A DNA stretch of 48,841 bases from DASSTY01 sp035760645 (GTDB lineage: Bacteria; Gemmatimonadota; Gemmatimonadetes; Gemmatimonadales; GWC2-71-9), in assembly GCA_035760645.1 (NCBI GenBank), contig DASTSO010000038.1, positions 1 to 48,841 on the forward strand. The letters run 5' to 3'. The position numbers were made by a program, and so were the translations under genes. This document shows, one piece after another, positions 33,709-42,318 of this stretch (the stretch's first letter is position 1; every line of letters starts with the position of its first letter). Under the pieces are notes generated by a model that did not search any database, was not told the DNA's origin, and saw nothing but the letters and a program-made list of their open reading frames with translations.

Positions 33709-35841
33709 ATGGCCACACGCACGTCCAGCCGAGCCAAGACGGCCGCCAGTCAGAAGCTCGACAAGGCCGAGCTGCTCGACCTGTATCGCCTCATGTACCT
33801 GTCGCGCCGGATCGACGACAAGGAGATCCAGCTCAAGCGGCAGAACAAGATCTTCTTCCAGATCTCGGGTGCCGGGCACGAGGGCGTGCTGGCCGCCGCC
33901 TCCAAGGTGTTCCGCGCGGGGTACGACTGGTTCTACATGTACTACCGCGACCGCGCCCTCTGCCTCGGCCTCGGCATGACGCCGACCGAGCAGCTCCTCA
34001 GCGCCGTCGCCGCGGCCGACGACCCCAACTCGGGCGGCCGCCAGATGCCGAGTCACTGGGGCCACAAGGACCTCAACATCGTCAGCACCTCGAGCCCGAC
34101 GGGGACGCAGTTCCTCCAGGCCGTCGGCGCCGCCGAGGCGGGGCTGCGCTACGAGAAGAACGACGGCATCCCCGCCGGCGAGAAGCCGATCCGGGGCGAC
34201 GAGGTCGTCTTCTGCTCCACCGGCGACGGCACCACCAGCCAGGGCGAGTGGTGGGAGGCGATCAACACCGCCTGCAACCTCAAGCTCCCCGTCGTCTTCC
34301 TCGTCGAGGACAACGGCTACGCCATCTCGGTGCCGGTCGAGGTGAACACCGCCGGCGGCTCGATCTCGAAGCTCTTCGGGGACTTCCCGAACATGTTCTC
34401 GATCGAGGTGGACGGCTGCGACCCGCTCGCGAGCTACGACGCGCTCACGAAGGCGGTCGAGTACTGCCGCCAGCGCAAGGGGCCCGCGCTCGTGCACGCG
34501 CACGTGATCCGGCCCTACAGCCACTCGCTCTCGGACGACGAGATCAACTACAAGCCGCCCGCCGAGCGCGAGGCCGAAGCGCAGAAGGATCCGCTCGTGC
34601 GCTTCCCGAAGTACCTCGTCGAGCACGGCGTCGCCACCGAGCAGGAGCTCGAGGCGATCCGCCAGAAGGCCGACGAGGAGGTGAACGTCGCCGCCGACGT
34701 CGCCCTCGCCTCGCCCCAGCCGGCGACCGACACGGTCTATCAGTACGTCTACTCGCCCGACGTCGACCCGACGAGCGAGCGCTTCGACACCGAGGACGAC
34801 CCGAAGTTCAGCGGCGATCCGACCACGATGGTGGATCTCCTCAACGTCTGCCTCCGCGACGAGATGGCGCGCGACCCGCGCATCGTCGTCTTCGGCGAGG
34901 ACGTGGCCGACTGCAGCCGCGAGGAGCACCTCGAGCAGGTGAAGGGCAAGGGCGGCGTCTTCAAGGTGACGTGGGGGCTGCAGAAGCAGTTCGGCTCGAA
35001 CCGCGTCTACAACTCGCCGCTCGCCGAGGCGAACATCGTGGGCCGCGCGATCGGCCTCGCGACGCGCGGGCTCAAGCCGGTGGTCGAGATCCAGTTCTTC
35101 GACTACATCTGGACCGCCTACATGCAGCTGCGCGACGAGCTCGCGACGATGCGCTGGCGGTCGAACAACGCCTTCGCGAGCCCCGTCGTCGTGCGCGTCA
35201 CGTACGGCGGCTATCTCAAGGGCGGGGCGATCTATCACTCGCAGACGGGGGCGGCGATCTTCACCGGCGTGCCCGGGCTCCGGGTCGTCTGCCCCGCGAC
35301 GGCGCTCGACGCGAACGGGCTCCTGCGCACCGCGATCCGCGGCGACGACCCGGTCATCTTCCTCGAGCACAAGCACCTGTATCGCCAGACCTACAACAAG
35401 GCGCCGAACCCCGGCCCCAACTTCATGATCCCGCTCGGCAAGGCGAAGGTCGTGCGGGAGGGGACCGACCTCACCGTCGTCACCTACGGCGCGGTGGTGC
35501 AGCGCGCGCTCGTGGCGGCGAAGGAGATGGAGGAGCGCCACGGCGCGAGCGTCGAGGTGATCGACCTCCGCTCGCTCAATCCCGTGGACTGGGAGACGAT
35601 CTACGCCTCGATCCGGAAGACGAACCGCGCGCTCGTCGCCTACGAGGATTCGCTCTCCTGGGGCTACGGCGCCGAGATCGCCGCGCGGATCGCCGACGAG
35701 GCCTTCCCGTGGCTCGACGCCCCCGTCCGGCGCGTCGCCTCCACCGACACCTTCGTCGCCTACGCCCCCGAACTCGAGGACGTGATCCTGCCGCAGGTGG
35801 AGTCGCTGCGGGCGGGGATGGAGGAGATCCTCCGCTTCTAG
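33709..35841 (+). CDS. 2-oxoacid dehydrogenase E1, fused alpha and beta subunits
   Basis: 710 residues. The alpha half (1-355) has RLMYLSRRIDDKEIQLKRQN, QISGAGHEGVLAAA and the thiamine diphosphate motif GDGTTSQGEWWEAINTACNL, followed by VVFLVEDNGYAISVP. The beta half (about 375-710) has MVDLLNVCLRDEMARDPRIV, FGEDVAD, NSPLAEANIVGRAIGLATRG, VVEIQFFDYIWTAYMQL and LEHKHLYRQ. This is the fused BCKDH/acetoin-type E1, decarboxylating branched-chain or related 2-oxoacids and acylating the lipoyl arm of an E2. No E2 or E3 gene is linked, so it must use subunits encoded elsewhere. The long hairpin at 35884 follows. Confidence 0.92.
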   Translation: MATRTSSRAKTAASQKLDKAELLDLYRLMYLSRRIDDKEIQLKRQNKIFFQISGAGHEGVLAAASKVFRAGYDWFYMYYRDRALCLGLGMTPTEQLLSAVAAADDPNSGGRQMPSHWGHKDLNIVSTSSPTGTQFLQAVGAAEAGLRYEKNDGIPAGEKPIRGDEVVFCSTGDGTTSQGEWWEAINTACNLKLPVVFLVEDNGYAISVPVEVNTAGGSISKLFGDFPNMFSIEVDGCDPLASYDALTKAVEYCRQRKGPALVHAHVIRPYSHSLSDDEINYKPPAEREAEAQKDPLVRFPKYLVEHGVATEQELEAIRQKADEEVNVAADVALASPQPATDTVYQYVYSPDVDPTSERFDTEDDPKFSGDPTTMVDLLNVCLRDEMARDPRIVVFGEDVADCSREEHLEQVKGKGGVFKVTWGLQKQFGSNRVYNSPLAEANIVGRAIGLATRGLKPVVEIQFFDYIWTAYMQLRDELATMRWRSNNAFASPVVVRVTYGGYLKGGAIYHSQTGAAIFTGVPGLRVVCPATALDANGLLRTAIRGDDPVIFLEHKHLYRQTYNKAPNPGPNFMIPLGKAKVVREGTDLTVVTYGAVVQRALVAAKEMEERHGASVEVIDLRSLNPVDWETIYASIRKTNRALVAYEDSLSWGYGAEIAARIADEAFPWLDAPVRRVASTDTFVAYAPELEDVILPQVESLRAGMEEILRF

Positions 35842-35883
35842 CCGGCGGCGCTCGCCCGCGCGAGCGGCGAGCCGACCCGCGTT

Positions 35884-35940
35884 CGACGACGACGACGGCC
35901 CTCCGGTGCACCCGGCACCGGAGGGCCGTCGTCGTCGTCG
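35884..35940 (+). terminator. Terminator with a 26-bp perfect stem
   Basis: Bases 35884-35909 pair perfectly with 35915-35940 around the loop ACCCG; the outer part is CGAC repeats against GTCG repeats. It is 43 bases after the E1 stop and insulates the sigma factor gene. Confidence 0.85.
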
Positions 35941-35978
35941 CACGCGGGAGGCGACACGGCGCCCTTCGGACCGCGACT

Positions 35979-36012
35979 GGAACCGGGTCCGGGGAGATCG
36001 TACCTTCCGCCC
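35979..36012 (+). promoter_or_regulatory. ECF-type, probably autoregulated promoter of the sigma factor gene
   Basis: GGAACC (35979-35984) and CGTA (35999-36002) resemble -35 and -10 boxes of ECF promoters such as SigW (AAC...CGTA), with 15 bases between GGAAC and CGTA. TACCTT (36001-36006) ends six bases before ATG 36013, so the message should be leaderless. Autoregulation is inference from the box type. Confidence 0.5.
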
Positions 36013-36591
36013 ATGCATCCTGCAGCGCAGCCGTCGCCCGATCGCGGGCTCTCGCTCGCCCTCGAGGACACCGTGACCCGGTTCGCCGCCCTGGTGCGGC
36101 GCATCGGGCTGCGGCACGGCCTCTCCGAGGGCGACGTGGACGAGGTGATGCAGGAGGTGCGCATCCGGCTCTGGCACGCCCGCGGCACCAGTGAGCAGAT
36201 CGCGGGCGTCACCTCGTCCTACGTGTATCGGACGGCGTGCAGCGCGGCGCTCGATCTCCTGCGTCGCCGGCGGACCCGGCGCGAGGCGCTCGCCGAGCCG
36301 CTGGAGCATGCGCCGGCCGGGCCCCTCGCCGCCGCGGGTGGTCCCGAGCACGACCTGGCGGAGGGCGAGCTCGCGGAGGAAGTCGTCCGCGCGCTCGCGA
36401 CCCTCGCGCCGTCGCGCCGCCCCGTCGTGCGGATGTACCTCGCCGGCTATCCCCGCGAGGAGATCGCCGCGCTGCTGGGGTGGACGGAAGCGAAGACCCG
36501 GAACCTGCTGTACCGCGGTCTGGCCGATCTGCGCGCGCAGCTCCGCGCGCGGGGGGTCGGGGTGGACTTTCCAAGGGAGGCCGCGCCGTGA
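36013..36591 (+). CDS. ECF-type RNA polymerase sigma factor
   Basis: 192 residues from ATG 36013. Region 2 is FAALVRRIGLRHGLSEGDVD, then EVMQEVRIRLWHAR and SSYVYRTACSAALDLLRRRR (2.3/2.4, -10 recognition). After a linker, region 4 is EVVRALATLAPSRRPVVRMY, then LAGYPREEIAALLGWTEAKT and RNLLYRGLADLRAQLRARG (4.2, -35 recognition). There is no extra C-terminal domain. It is translationally coupled to a transmembrane zinc-finger anti-sigma gene by a GTGA overlap, the usual sigma/anti-sigma arrangement. The long hairpin at 35884 isolates it from upstream transcription. Confidence 0.9.
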   Translation: MHPAAQPSPDRGLSLALEDTVTRFAALVRRIGLRHGLSEGDVDEVMQEVRIRLWHARGTSEQIAGVTSSYVYRTACSAALDLLRRRRTRREALAEPLEHAPAGPLAAAGGPEHDLAEGELAEEVVRALATLAPSRRPVVRMYLAGYPREEIAALLGWTEAKTRNLLYRGLADLRAQLRARGVGVDFPREAAP

Positions 36592-37265
36592 GCGACGAGC
36601 GACCGCGCGACGAGCGACCGCGCGACGAGGGACTGCCTGAGGAGCGACTGCGGGCGCTGTATGCGCGCGGGCCGGCGGCGCGGGCCGACGCGCCGTCGTG
36701 CCCGGCGCCCGAGGCACTGTGGGCGCTCGTGCACCGCGAGGGGCCGGAGCCGGCGCGGCTCGCCACCCTCGATCACGTCATGGCGTGCCGGGACTGCCGG
36801 GCCGAGTTCGAGCTGCTCCGTGCGATCGAGCGGGCCGGCGCGACCGGCGAGCATCGGGCGGGCGCCGTCCGCTCGGGCCGGCGCTGGTACCTGCCCGCCG
36901 CGCTCGCGGCCGCGGTGCTGCTCGCCGTGGCGGTCGGGCGCACGGCGGTCGCGCCGCGCGCCCCCGACGTCCCCCGCGGCGCCCCGAGCGGACTCGCGCT
37001 CATCGCGCCGCAGACCACAGCCGTCGTCGGGGAGCCGCTCACCTTCGCCTGGCACCCGGCGGCGGGGGCCACCCGCTATCTGCTCGAAGTGCTCGCCCCC
37101 GACGGAACGGTTGCGGTGTCGGCCACGACGACCGACACCGTCGTCACGCCCGGCGCCGCGCGCGCCCTCCCGGCGGCCGAGTACCGCTGGTGGGTCCGCG
37201 CCGATCTGCCCGGGGCGACGGCGCTCCGCTCACCGCTCCGCCCCCTCCGCCTGCGCGCCCGCTAG
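36588..37265 (+). CDS. Transmembrane anti-sigma factor with zinc-finger (zf-HC2-like) domain
   Basis: 225 residues from GTG 36588, with AAGGGAGG upstream, overlapping the sigma gene by four bases. After an Asp/Arg/Glu-rich start made by a short direct DNA repeat, the cytoplasmic part has the HxxxCxxC signature LDHVMACRDCRAEFELL. One membrane helix follows (WYLPAALAAAVLLAVAVG, about residues 103-120). The external ~100 residues (LTFAWHPAAGATRYLLEVLA; AEYRWWVRADLPG) look like a fibronectin-III-type beta domain, a plausible sensor. The last 36 bases overlap the convergent CHAT gene, and the TAG stop lies in a perfect 20-bp palindrome (37260-37279). Confidence 0.82.
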   Translation: MSDERPRDERPRDEGLPEERLRALYARGPAARADAPSCPAPEALWALVHREGPEPARLATLDHVMACRDCRAEFELLRAIERAGATGEHRAGAVRSGRRWYLPAALAAAVLLAVAVGRTAVAPRAPDVPRGAPSGLALIAPQTTAVVGEPLTFAWHPAAGATRYLLEVLAPDGTVAVSATTTDTVVTPGAARALPAAEYRWWVRADLPGATALRSPLRPLRLRAR

Positions 37266-40250
37266 CGGGCCCGCTAGCGCACCCGCCGCCCCCGGGCGGC
37301 GGCGCCGCACCCACGCCGCCACGGCGATCATCAGCACGAGCCCGAGCGCCGCGCCGCCCCAGCGGGGCAGCGTGCGCCCGGGCGGGGTGAGCGCCACCCG
37401 GGTGAGCGGATCGCCGACCACGTCGAACGCCGCCCATTCGCCCGCCGGCGCGCCGCGCCGCAGCGCCGCCAGCTTCGCCGAGCGCAGTGCGGCGCCGACC
37501 GATTGGCCGGCGGCCAGGGCGGCGTAGAAGTCCTGCATCAGCCGCACCGTCGTGCGATCGCCCACCTGCCACCGGGTGGCGACGACCGCGTGGGCGCCGG
37601 CGCCGAGGAGCGGCGCGGTCAGCCCCTGGACCCCTTCGCCCTGGACGACCTTGCCGTCGGCGGTCCGGCATGCCGAGAGCACGACGAGCCCGGCGGCGAG
37701 CCGCAGATCGGCGAGATCGGCCGGCGTGACGAAGCCGTCTTCGCCGTCGCCCGGCGTGAGGGCGAGCGCCGTCCGGTCGAGGGTGGCGTCGTCCACCAGC
37801 GCGTGGGTCGCGAAATGGATCACGCCGAAGCGGCCGAGGTCGGCGCGCTTGAGGAACGCCTCGCTCGCCTCGCCGCGCAGCCGCACGATCGCCGCCGGGG
37901 CGAAGCGCGCGACCTCGCGCGCCTCGCGCCCGGAGCCCTCGAGGCGCGGCAGGCCCCCGCGCCGGGCGAAGGCGGTGCGAAACGGCTCCGTCGCGGTGCG
38001 CGCGGGATCACCCGACTGCTCGCCGGCGAAGGCGGGATCGCCGAAGGCCAGGAGGGCCGTGGGCTCGGCCGCGGCGGTATCCCGGGCCGCGCGGCGCCAG
38101 AGCGCGAGGGTGACCGCGGCCGAGGGCGCCAGACTCACCGCGTAGCGGGTGATCGCGGGGCGTCCGTCGCGGAGCGTCAGCGCCTCGAACGGCAGGCGGT
38201 GCAGCGGACCATCGGGCACGACGATGAGCCGGGTGACGCCGGCGGGCAGGGCATCGAGCGCGGGCTCGAGCACCGCCGCGCCGAGACGGCGGGCGAGCGT
38301 ATCGGGGTCGAGGCCGGCCTCCAGGAGCGCGGCGAACCGGCTGATGTCGCCGGCGAGGGAATCGCCCGGTGACAGGGAGCGGGCGCGTACGCTCCCTCGG
38401 GTGAGGACGAACACCGTGCTCGGGGCGCCGTCGGTACCGGCCACGTACTCGAGGAGCGCCGTGCGCTCGTCCGGCAGGGCCGCGACGACCTCCGCCGCGG
38501 TCGCCGGGCCGCGCTGGCTGCGCACCCGCGCGCTCAGCCCGCCGGTGTCGGCGCCGCCGCCCGCCCGCAGCGCGTCGGCCTGCGCCATCCGGTCGGCGAG
38601 CTCCCGGGCGCGGCGCCGCTCGGCGAGGGCGAAGGCCGCCTCCACGTGCCCGCCGGCGGCCAGTCGCGCGAGCACGCGCGCGGCGCTCGCGTGATCCTCG
38701 TAATAGTCCTTCTGCTTCGCCTGGAAGGCGAGCACCCGCAGCTCGTCGTCGGCGAGCGTCGCGCGCCAGCGGTCCAGCAGATCGTCCGCCCGGGCGAGCT
38801 CCTGCGCGGCGCGCGCGAGCTCGCCGCGCCGCGCGTGCACCTCGGCGAGGCGCAGCCAGGCCTCGTGGCGGGAGACGTGCGCCGTGGAGTCGAGCCCCCG
38901 CAGGTACGCCAGCAGGTGGCGCTCGGCCGCCGGCAGCGCCCCGCGATACAGCGCGAGCCGCCCCTCGTCGAGCTCGAGGGCGGCGCGCCAGTCGTCCAGG
39001 GCGTGGGCGGTGGCCAGGCGGCGGGCCGCCGCGAGCGCCGCCGCGGCGCGCGCCCAGTCCCGCGCGCGCATCGCGACCGAGGCGCGCGTGCGCAGCATCT
39101 CGAATTCGTTCGAGACCTCGCCGGTGCGGCGGTACCACGCGAGCACCGAGTCGGCCTCGCGGGCGGCACCGGCGAGATCGCCCGCCGCGGCGTAGAGGGT
39201 GGGGAGGAACGCGCGCGCGATCATGGCGCCGGACGGATCGCCCTGCTGCTCGAAGAGCCGCACGGCCTGCGGGAGCTGCTCGGCCGCGGTCGCGTAGTCC
39301 TGCACCTGCAGCGCGAGGGTGCCGAGGCCGACGTGGGCGGAGGCCACCGCCAGGAGATTGTGGGCCGCGCGCGCCTCGTCGAGGCCCTCGGCGAGGAGCT
39401 GCTTCGCCGTGCCGAAGGCGCCCTGGCCGCGCAGGATGTCCACCTCGCGCAGCAGTGTTTCGGCGAGCATGGCGCGGTCGCGGGCGCGGCGGTGCAGCCG
39501 CTCGGCCTGGCGGAGGACGACGAGCGAGGAGTCGGCCGCGCCGCGCAGCCGCAGGTCGAGCGCCGCGGCGCGCAGGCAATGGGCCTCGAGCCGCAGGGCG
39601 CCGAGTCCGCGCGCGATCCGGGTGCACGCCGCCGCCTCGGCGTCCGCCCCCGGCGCCGACTGGACCGCCAGGAGCACCGCGCGGCGGCGGTGGGCGTCGG
39701 CCTGGAGGTCGGGTGCGTCCGGCGGCAGGACGCGGCCCGCGCTGTCGAGATAGGCCATGCCCGCCGCGATCCCCTGCCGCGTCGCCACCTGAAAGGCCAG
39801 ACCCAGCAGCGCCTCGCTCTCGGCGGCGCGATCCTGCGCCGCGCGGGCACCCGCGAGCGCTCGCCCGAACTCCGCCTCGGCAACCGCCATCAGGCCCTGC
39901 GCATCGGCCGCGGCGGCGAGGCCGAGGTGGGCGTAGCGGGCGTAGGCGTCGGCGCCGGTGGCGAGCGCACGATAGCGGCGCTCGGCCTCGGCGTAGTCGT
40001 ACCGGTGGCGCGCGAGCGTCGCCAGTGCGAATTCCGCGGCGCGATCGGCGGGCGTGCGGCGGAGGCGCGCCTGCCAGCGGGCGGCGACAGTGATCGCGCT
40101 GTCGCCCTCCACGGCGGCGAGTGCGGCGCGGGCCAGGACCCGGGGGTGCTCGCCGGAGGGCTCCGGCGTGGCGCCCGCCGCGGCGGCCGCAGCGGCGCTC
40201 GAAGCGACGCTCACGAACGCCAGGGTCAGGGGCAAAAGACGGCGGAGCAT
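37230..40250 (-). CDS. Extracytoplasmic TPR-CHAT (caspase-like) protein
   Basis: 1006 residues from ATG 40250. The signal peptide is LLPLTLAFVSVASSAAAAAA. A long TPR array covers about residues 40-560 (ALLGLAFQVATRQGIAAGMA; LLAVASAHVGLGTLALQVQD; LRLAEVHARRGELARAAQEL). The CHAT domain (about 630-940) has the catalytic dyad of clan CD proteases: His816 in VIHFATHALVDD and Cys861 in VVLSACRTADG, then VQGLTAPLLGAGAHAVVATR. A final membrane helix (GGAALGLVLMIAVAAWV) is followed by RRRR, giving a C-terminal anchor with catalysis outside the cytoplasm. It probably cleaves an envelope protein. It is convergent with, and overlaps, the anti-sigma gene. Confidence 0.9.
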   Translation of the reverse strand: MLRRLLPLTLAFVSVASSAAAAAAAGATPEPSGEHPRVLARAALAAVEGDSAITVAARWQARLRRTPADRAAEFALATLARHRYDYAEAERRYRALATGADAYARYAHLGLAAAADAQGLMAVAEAEFGRALAGARAAQDRAAESEALLGLAFQVATRQGIAAGMAYLDSAGRVLPPDAPDLQADAHRRRAVLLAVQSAPGADAEAAACTRIARGLGALRLEAHCLRAAALDLRLRGAADSSLVVLRQAERLHRRARDRAMLAETLLREVDILRGQGAFGTAKQLLAEGLDEARAAHNLLAVASAHVGLGTLALQVQDYATAAEQLPQAVRLFEQQGDPSGAMIARAFLPTLYAAAGDLAGAAREADSVLAWYRRTGEVSNEFEMLRTRASVAMRARDWARAAAALAAARRLATAHALDDWRAALELDEGRLALYRGALPAAERHLLAYLRGLDSTAHVSRHEAWLRLAEVHARRGELARAAQELARADDLLDRWRATLADDELRVLAFQAKQKDYYEDHASAARVLARLAAGGHVEAAFALAERRRARELADRMAQADALRAGGGADTGGLSARVRSQRGPATAAEVVAALPDERTALLEYVAGTDGAPSTVFVLTRGSVRARSLSPGDSLAGDISRFAALLEAGLDPDTLARRLGAAVLEPALDALPAGVTRLIVVPDGPLHRLPFEALTLRDGRPAITRYAVSLAPSAAVTLALWRRAARDTAAAEPTALLAFGDPAFAGEQSGDPARTATEPFRTAFARRGGLPRLEGSGREAREVARFAPAAIVRLRGEASEAFLKRADLGRFGVIHFATHALVDDATLDRTALALTPGDGEDGFVTPADLADLRLAAGLVVLSACRTADGKVVQGEGVQGLTAPLLGAGAHAVVATRWQVGDRTTVRLMQDFYAALAAGQSVGAALRSAKLAALRRGAPAGEWAAFDVVGDPLTRVALTPPGRTLPRWGGAALGLVLMIAVAAWVRRRRPGAAGALAGPLAGAQAEGAER
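37260..37279. repeat. Perfect 20-bp palindrome at the anti-sigma/CHAT overlap
   Basis: CGCTAGCGGG followed by CCCGCTAGCG. It contains the stop codon of the anti-sigma gene and encodes part of the Ala/Gly/Leu/Pro tail of the CHAT protein. It is a possible terminator for the sigma/anti-sigma operon. Confidence 0.6.
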
Positions 40251-40387
40251 CGGCGTGGGTGCCCTCGGCGAAGGAAGTGAGAACGGATCGGGGTGGGCCG
40301 CGTCTCACGGATGGGCCCGGAGGAGTCGTCCGGGCAATCTGTCGCGACGACCCGCCACATGCCACCACCCGATCTCGTGGAGACACC

Positions 40388-40780
40388 ATGAGCACAGCTC
40401 TCGACACCCGCACGAGCACCGGCCTCGCGCCCAACGTGGCCGGCCTGCTCGCCTACCTCCTCGGCCCGATCACCGGCGTGCTGTTCCTCGTGCTGGAGAA
40501 GGAGAACCGCTTCGTTCGCTTCCACGCCGCGCAATCGATCGCCGTGAGCGTGGCGCTCATCGTGGTGAACGTCGCCTTCGGTGTGTTCGCGAGCGTGCTC
40601 GCGGTCGTGCCCGTGCTCGGCTGGCTGGTCGCGCTGCTCGCCGGCCTCGGCCTCGCGGCGGTCGGCTTCGTCCTCTGGCTTGTTCTCATGGTGCGCGCGC
40701 TCGGCGGCCGCGAGTGGGAGGTGCCCGTCGTCGGGGCCTACGCCCGCCGCTACGTGCCCGCGGGCGAGGTCGCTGCGTGA
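40388..40780 (+). CDS. DUF4870 small membrane protein
   Basis: 130 residues from ATG 40388 (GGAG six bases upstream). The DUF4870 pattern is clear: APNVAGLLAYLLGPITGVLF, EKENRFVRFHAAQSIAVSVA, then a long hydrophobic region and WLVLMVRALGGREWEVPVVG with AYARRY near the end. It should have three to four membrane spans. Function is unknown in the family. It is coupled by GTGA to the propeller lipoprotein that follows, suggesting joint expression in the envelope. Confidence 0.88.
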   Translation: MSTALDTRTSTGLAPNVAGLLAYLLGPITGVLFLVLEKENRFVRFHAAQSIAVSVALIVVNVAFGVFASVLAVVPVLGWLVALLAGLGLAAVGFVLWLVLMVRALGGREWEVPVVGAYARRYVPAGEVAA

Positions 40781-42237
40781 GCCGGCGCGCACCGGGGCGC
40801 GCCGCCGAGGTGCTCGCGTCCGTGGCCCTCGTCGCCGTGGCGCTCGCCGCCGCCGGCTGCGGCGGCAGCGACGGCGGCGGGCCGACGGCCCCGGATACGC
40901 AGGCGCCGACGGTCGTGCTCGAGGTGCCGGCCGCGGAGACGCTCGGCGGCGTCGTGGTGCTGCGGGCGCAGGCCGACGACGATCGCGGTGTCGCGGGGGT
41001 CGCGCTGCGGCTCGACGGCGCGCCGCTCGGCGAGGAAGACACCACGGCGCCCTACGAGTGGAGCTGGAACACCGGCGAGGTCGGCGACGGCCCGCATACG
41101 CTCGCGGCCGTCGCGCGGGACGCGGCCGGCAACGTCACCGCGACCACGCCGGTGTCGGTCGTGGTGCGGAACGTCGCGCCGCCGGCGACGGGCGGGATGA
41201 CGATCACGGTGACGACGACCGGAATGTCGCTCGATCCCGATGGCTACACCGTGGCCGTGGACGGCGGGGCCGCGCAGTCGCTCGCCGTCGCCGGCACCCT
41301 GCACCTCGCCGATCTCGCGGCCGGGGATCACCTCGTCGCGCTCGACGGCGTTGCCGCGAACTGTCAGGTGAGCGGCGAGAATCCGCGCACCGTGGCCGTG
41401 GCCGCGGGCGCGACGGCCGCGGCCGACTTCGCGCTCACCTGCGCCCCGCTGGGCGGGGGACGCGGCGAGCTCGCGTTCGCGAGCCTCGGCTACAACGGCA
41501 CGCTGAAGAAGGTCGTCGGCGCGCTCCGGCTCGTCGACGTGGACGGCAATCTCCTGACGAGTCTCACCGACGCCACGGCGTACAACGGATACCCCTCCTG
41601 GTCGCCCGATGGCAGCCGGCTCGCGTTCCAGACCGACCGCGACGGCAACTCCGAGATCTACGTCATGAACGCCGACGGGTCGGGGCTGGTGCGGCTCACC
41701 GACGACCCGGCGATGGATCAGCATCCGGCCTGGTCGCCCGACGGCTCCCGGATCGCCTTCACGACCGATCGCGACGGGTCCTGGGAGATCTACGTCATGA
41801 ACGCCGACGGCTCCGGGGTGGTCCGACTGACCCGGAACACGAGCATAGACGCACAACCGGCGTGGTCGCCCGACGGGAGCCGGATCGCGTTTCAGAGCCA
41901 GCGGGACGGCAACAGCGAGATCTACGTCATGGACGCCGACGGGGCGAACCCCGTCCGGCTCACGAACGACCCCGCCTACGACCTCGGGCCCGCCTGGTCG
42001 CCCGACGGGAGCCGGATCGCCTTTCAGCGCGGCGGCAATCCCTACGTGATGAACGCCGACGGCTCGGGTGCGGCGCAGATCGCCTTCGGTGGTGGCGGGC
42101 CCGCCTGGTCGCCGGACGGCTCGCGGCTCGCCGACATGCCCGCCTCACTCCGCCTCATGCAGCCCGACGGCAGCGGCGAGGTGCGGCTCCCGGCCGCCAC
42201 CAGCGCCTACCAGACTCCGGTCGCCTGGCGTCCGTAG
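40777..42237 (+). CDS. Lipoprotein with Ig-like domain and WD40-like (TolB-type) beta-propeller, paralog A
   Basis: 486 residues from GTG 40777. The lipobox follows VLASVALVAVALAAAGC. Residues about 40-130 form a bacterial Ig-like domain (TQAPTVVLEVPAAE; TTAPYEWSWNTGEVGDGPHT; AVARDAAGNVTATTPV). A short beta domain follows (GMSLDPDGYTVAVDGG), then a propeller of WD40-like PD40 repeats of the form PAWSPDGSRIAFxSxRDG-x2-EIYVMNADGS, six or so in tandem to the C-terminus. Such propellers bind proteins or glycans at the cell surface. The same three-part layout is repeated in the gene at 43910, and neighbouring blades are nearly identical in DNA, indicating recent internal duplication. Confidence 0.86.
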   Translation: MSRRAPGRAAEVLASVALVAVALAAAGCGGSDGGGPTAPDTQAPTVVLEVPAAETLGGVVVLRAQADDDRGVAGVALRLDGAPLGEEDTTAPYEWSWNTGEVGDGPHTLAAVARDAAGNVTATTPVSVVVRNVAPPATGGMTITVTTTGMSLDPDGYTVAVDGGAAQSLAVAGTLHLADLAAGDHLVALDGVAANCQVSGENPRTVAVAAGATAAADFALTCAPLGGGRGELAFASLGYNGTLKKVVGALRLVDVDGNLLTSLTDATAYNGYPSWSPDGSRLAFQTDRDGNSEIYVMNADGSGLVRLTDDPAMDQHPAWSPDGSRIAFTTDRDGSWEIYVMNADGSGVVRLTRNTSIDAQPAWSPDGSRIAFQSQRDGNSEIYVMDADGANPVRLTNDPAYDLGPAWSPDGSRIAFQRGGNPYVMNADGSGAAQIAFGGGGPAWSPDGSRLADMPASLRLMQPDGSGEVRLPAATSAYQTPVAWRP

Positions 42238-42318
42238 CCCACTCCGGGCCGCCAGCGGCGGCGGTCTGGAGGAGATCCCAACCCGAGCGCGGCCCCGCGG
42301 CCGCAGAACAGGAGCCGA

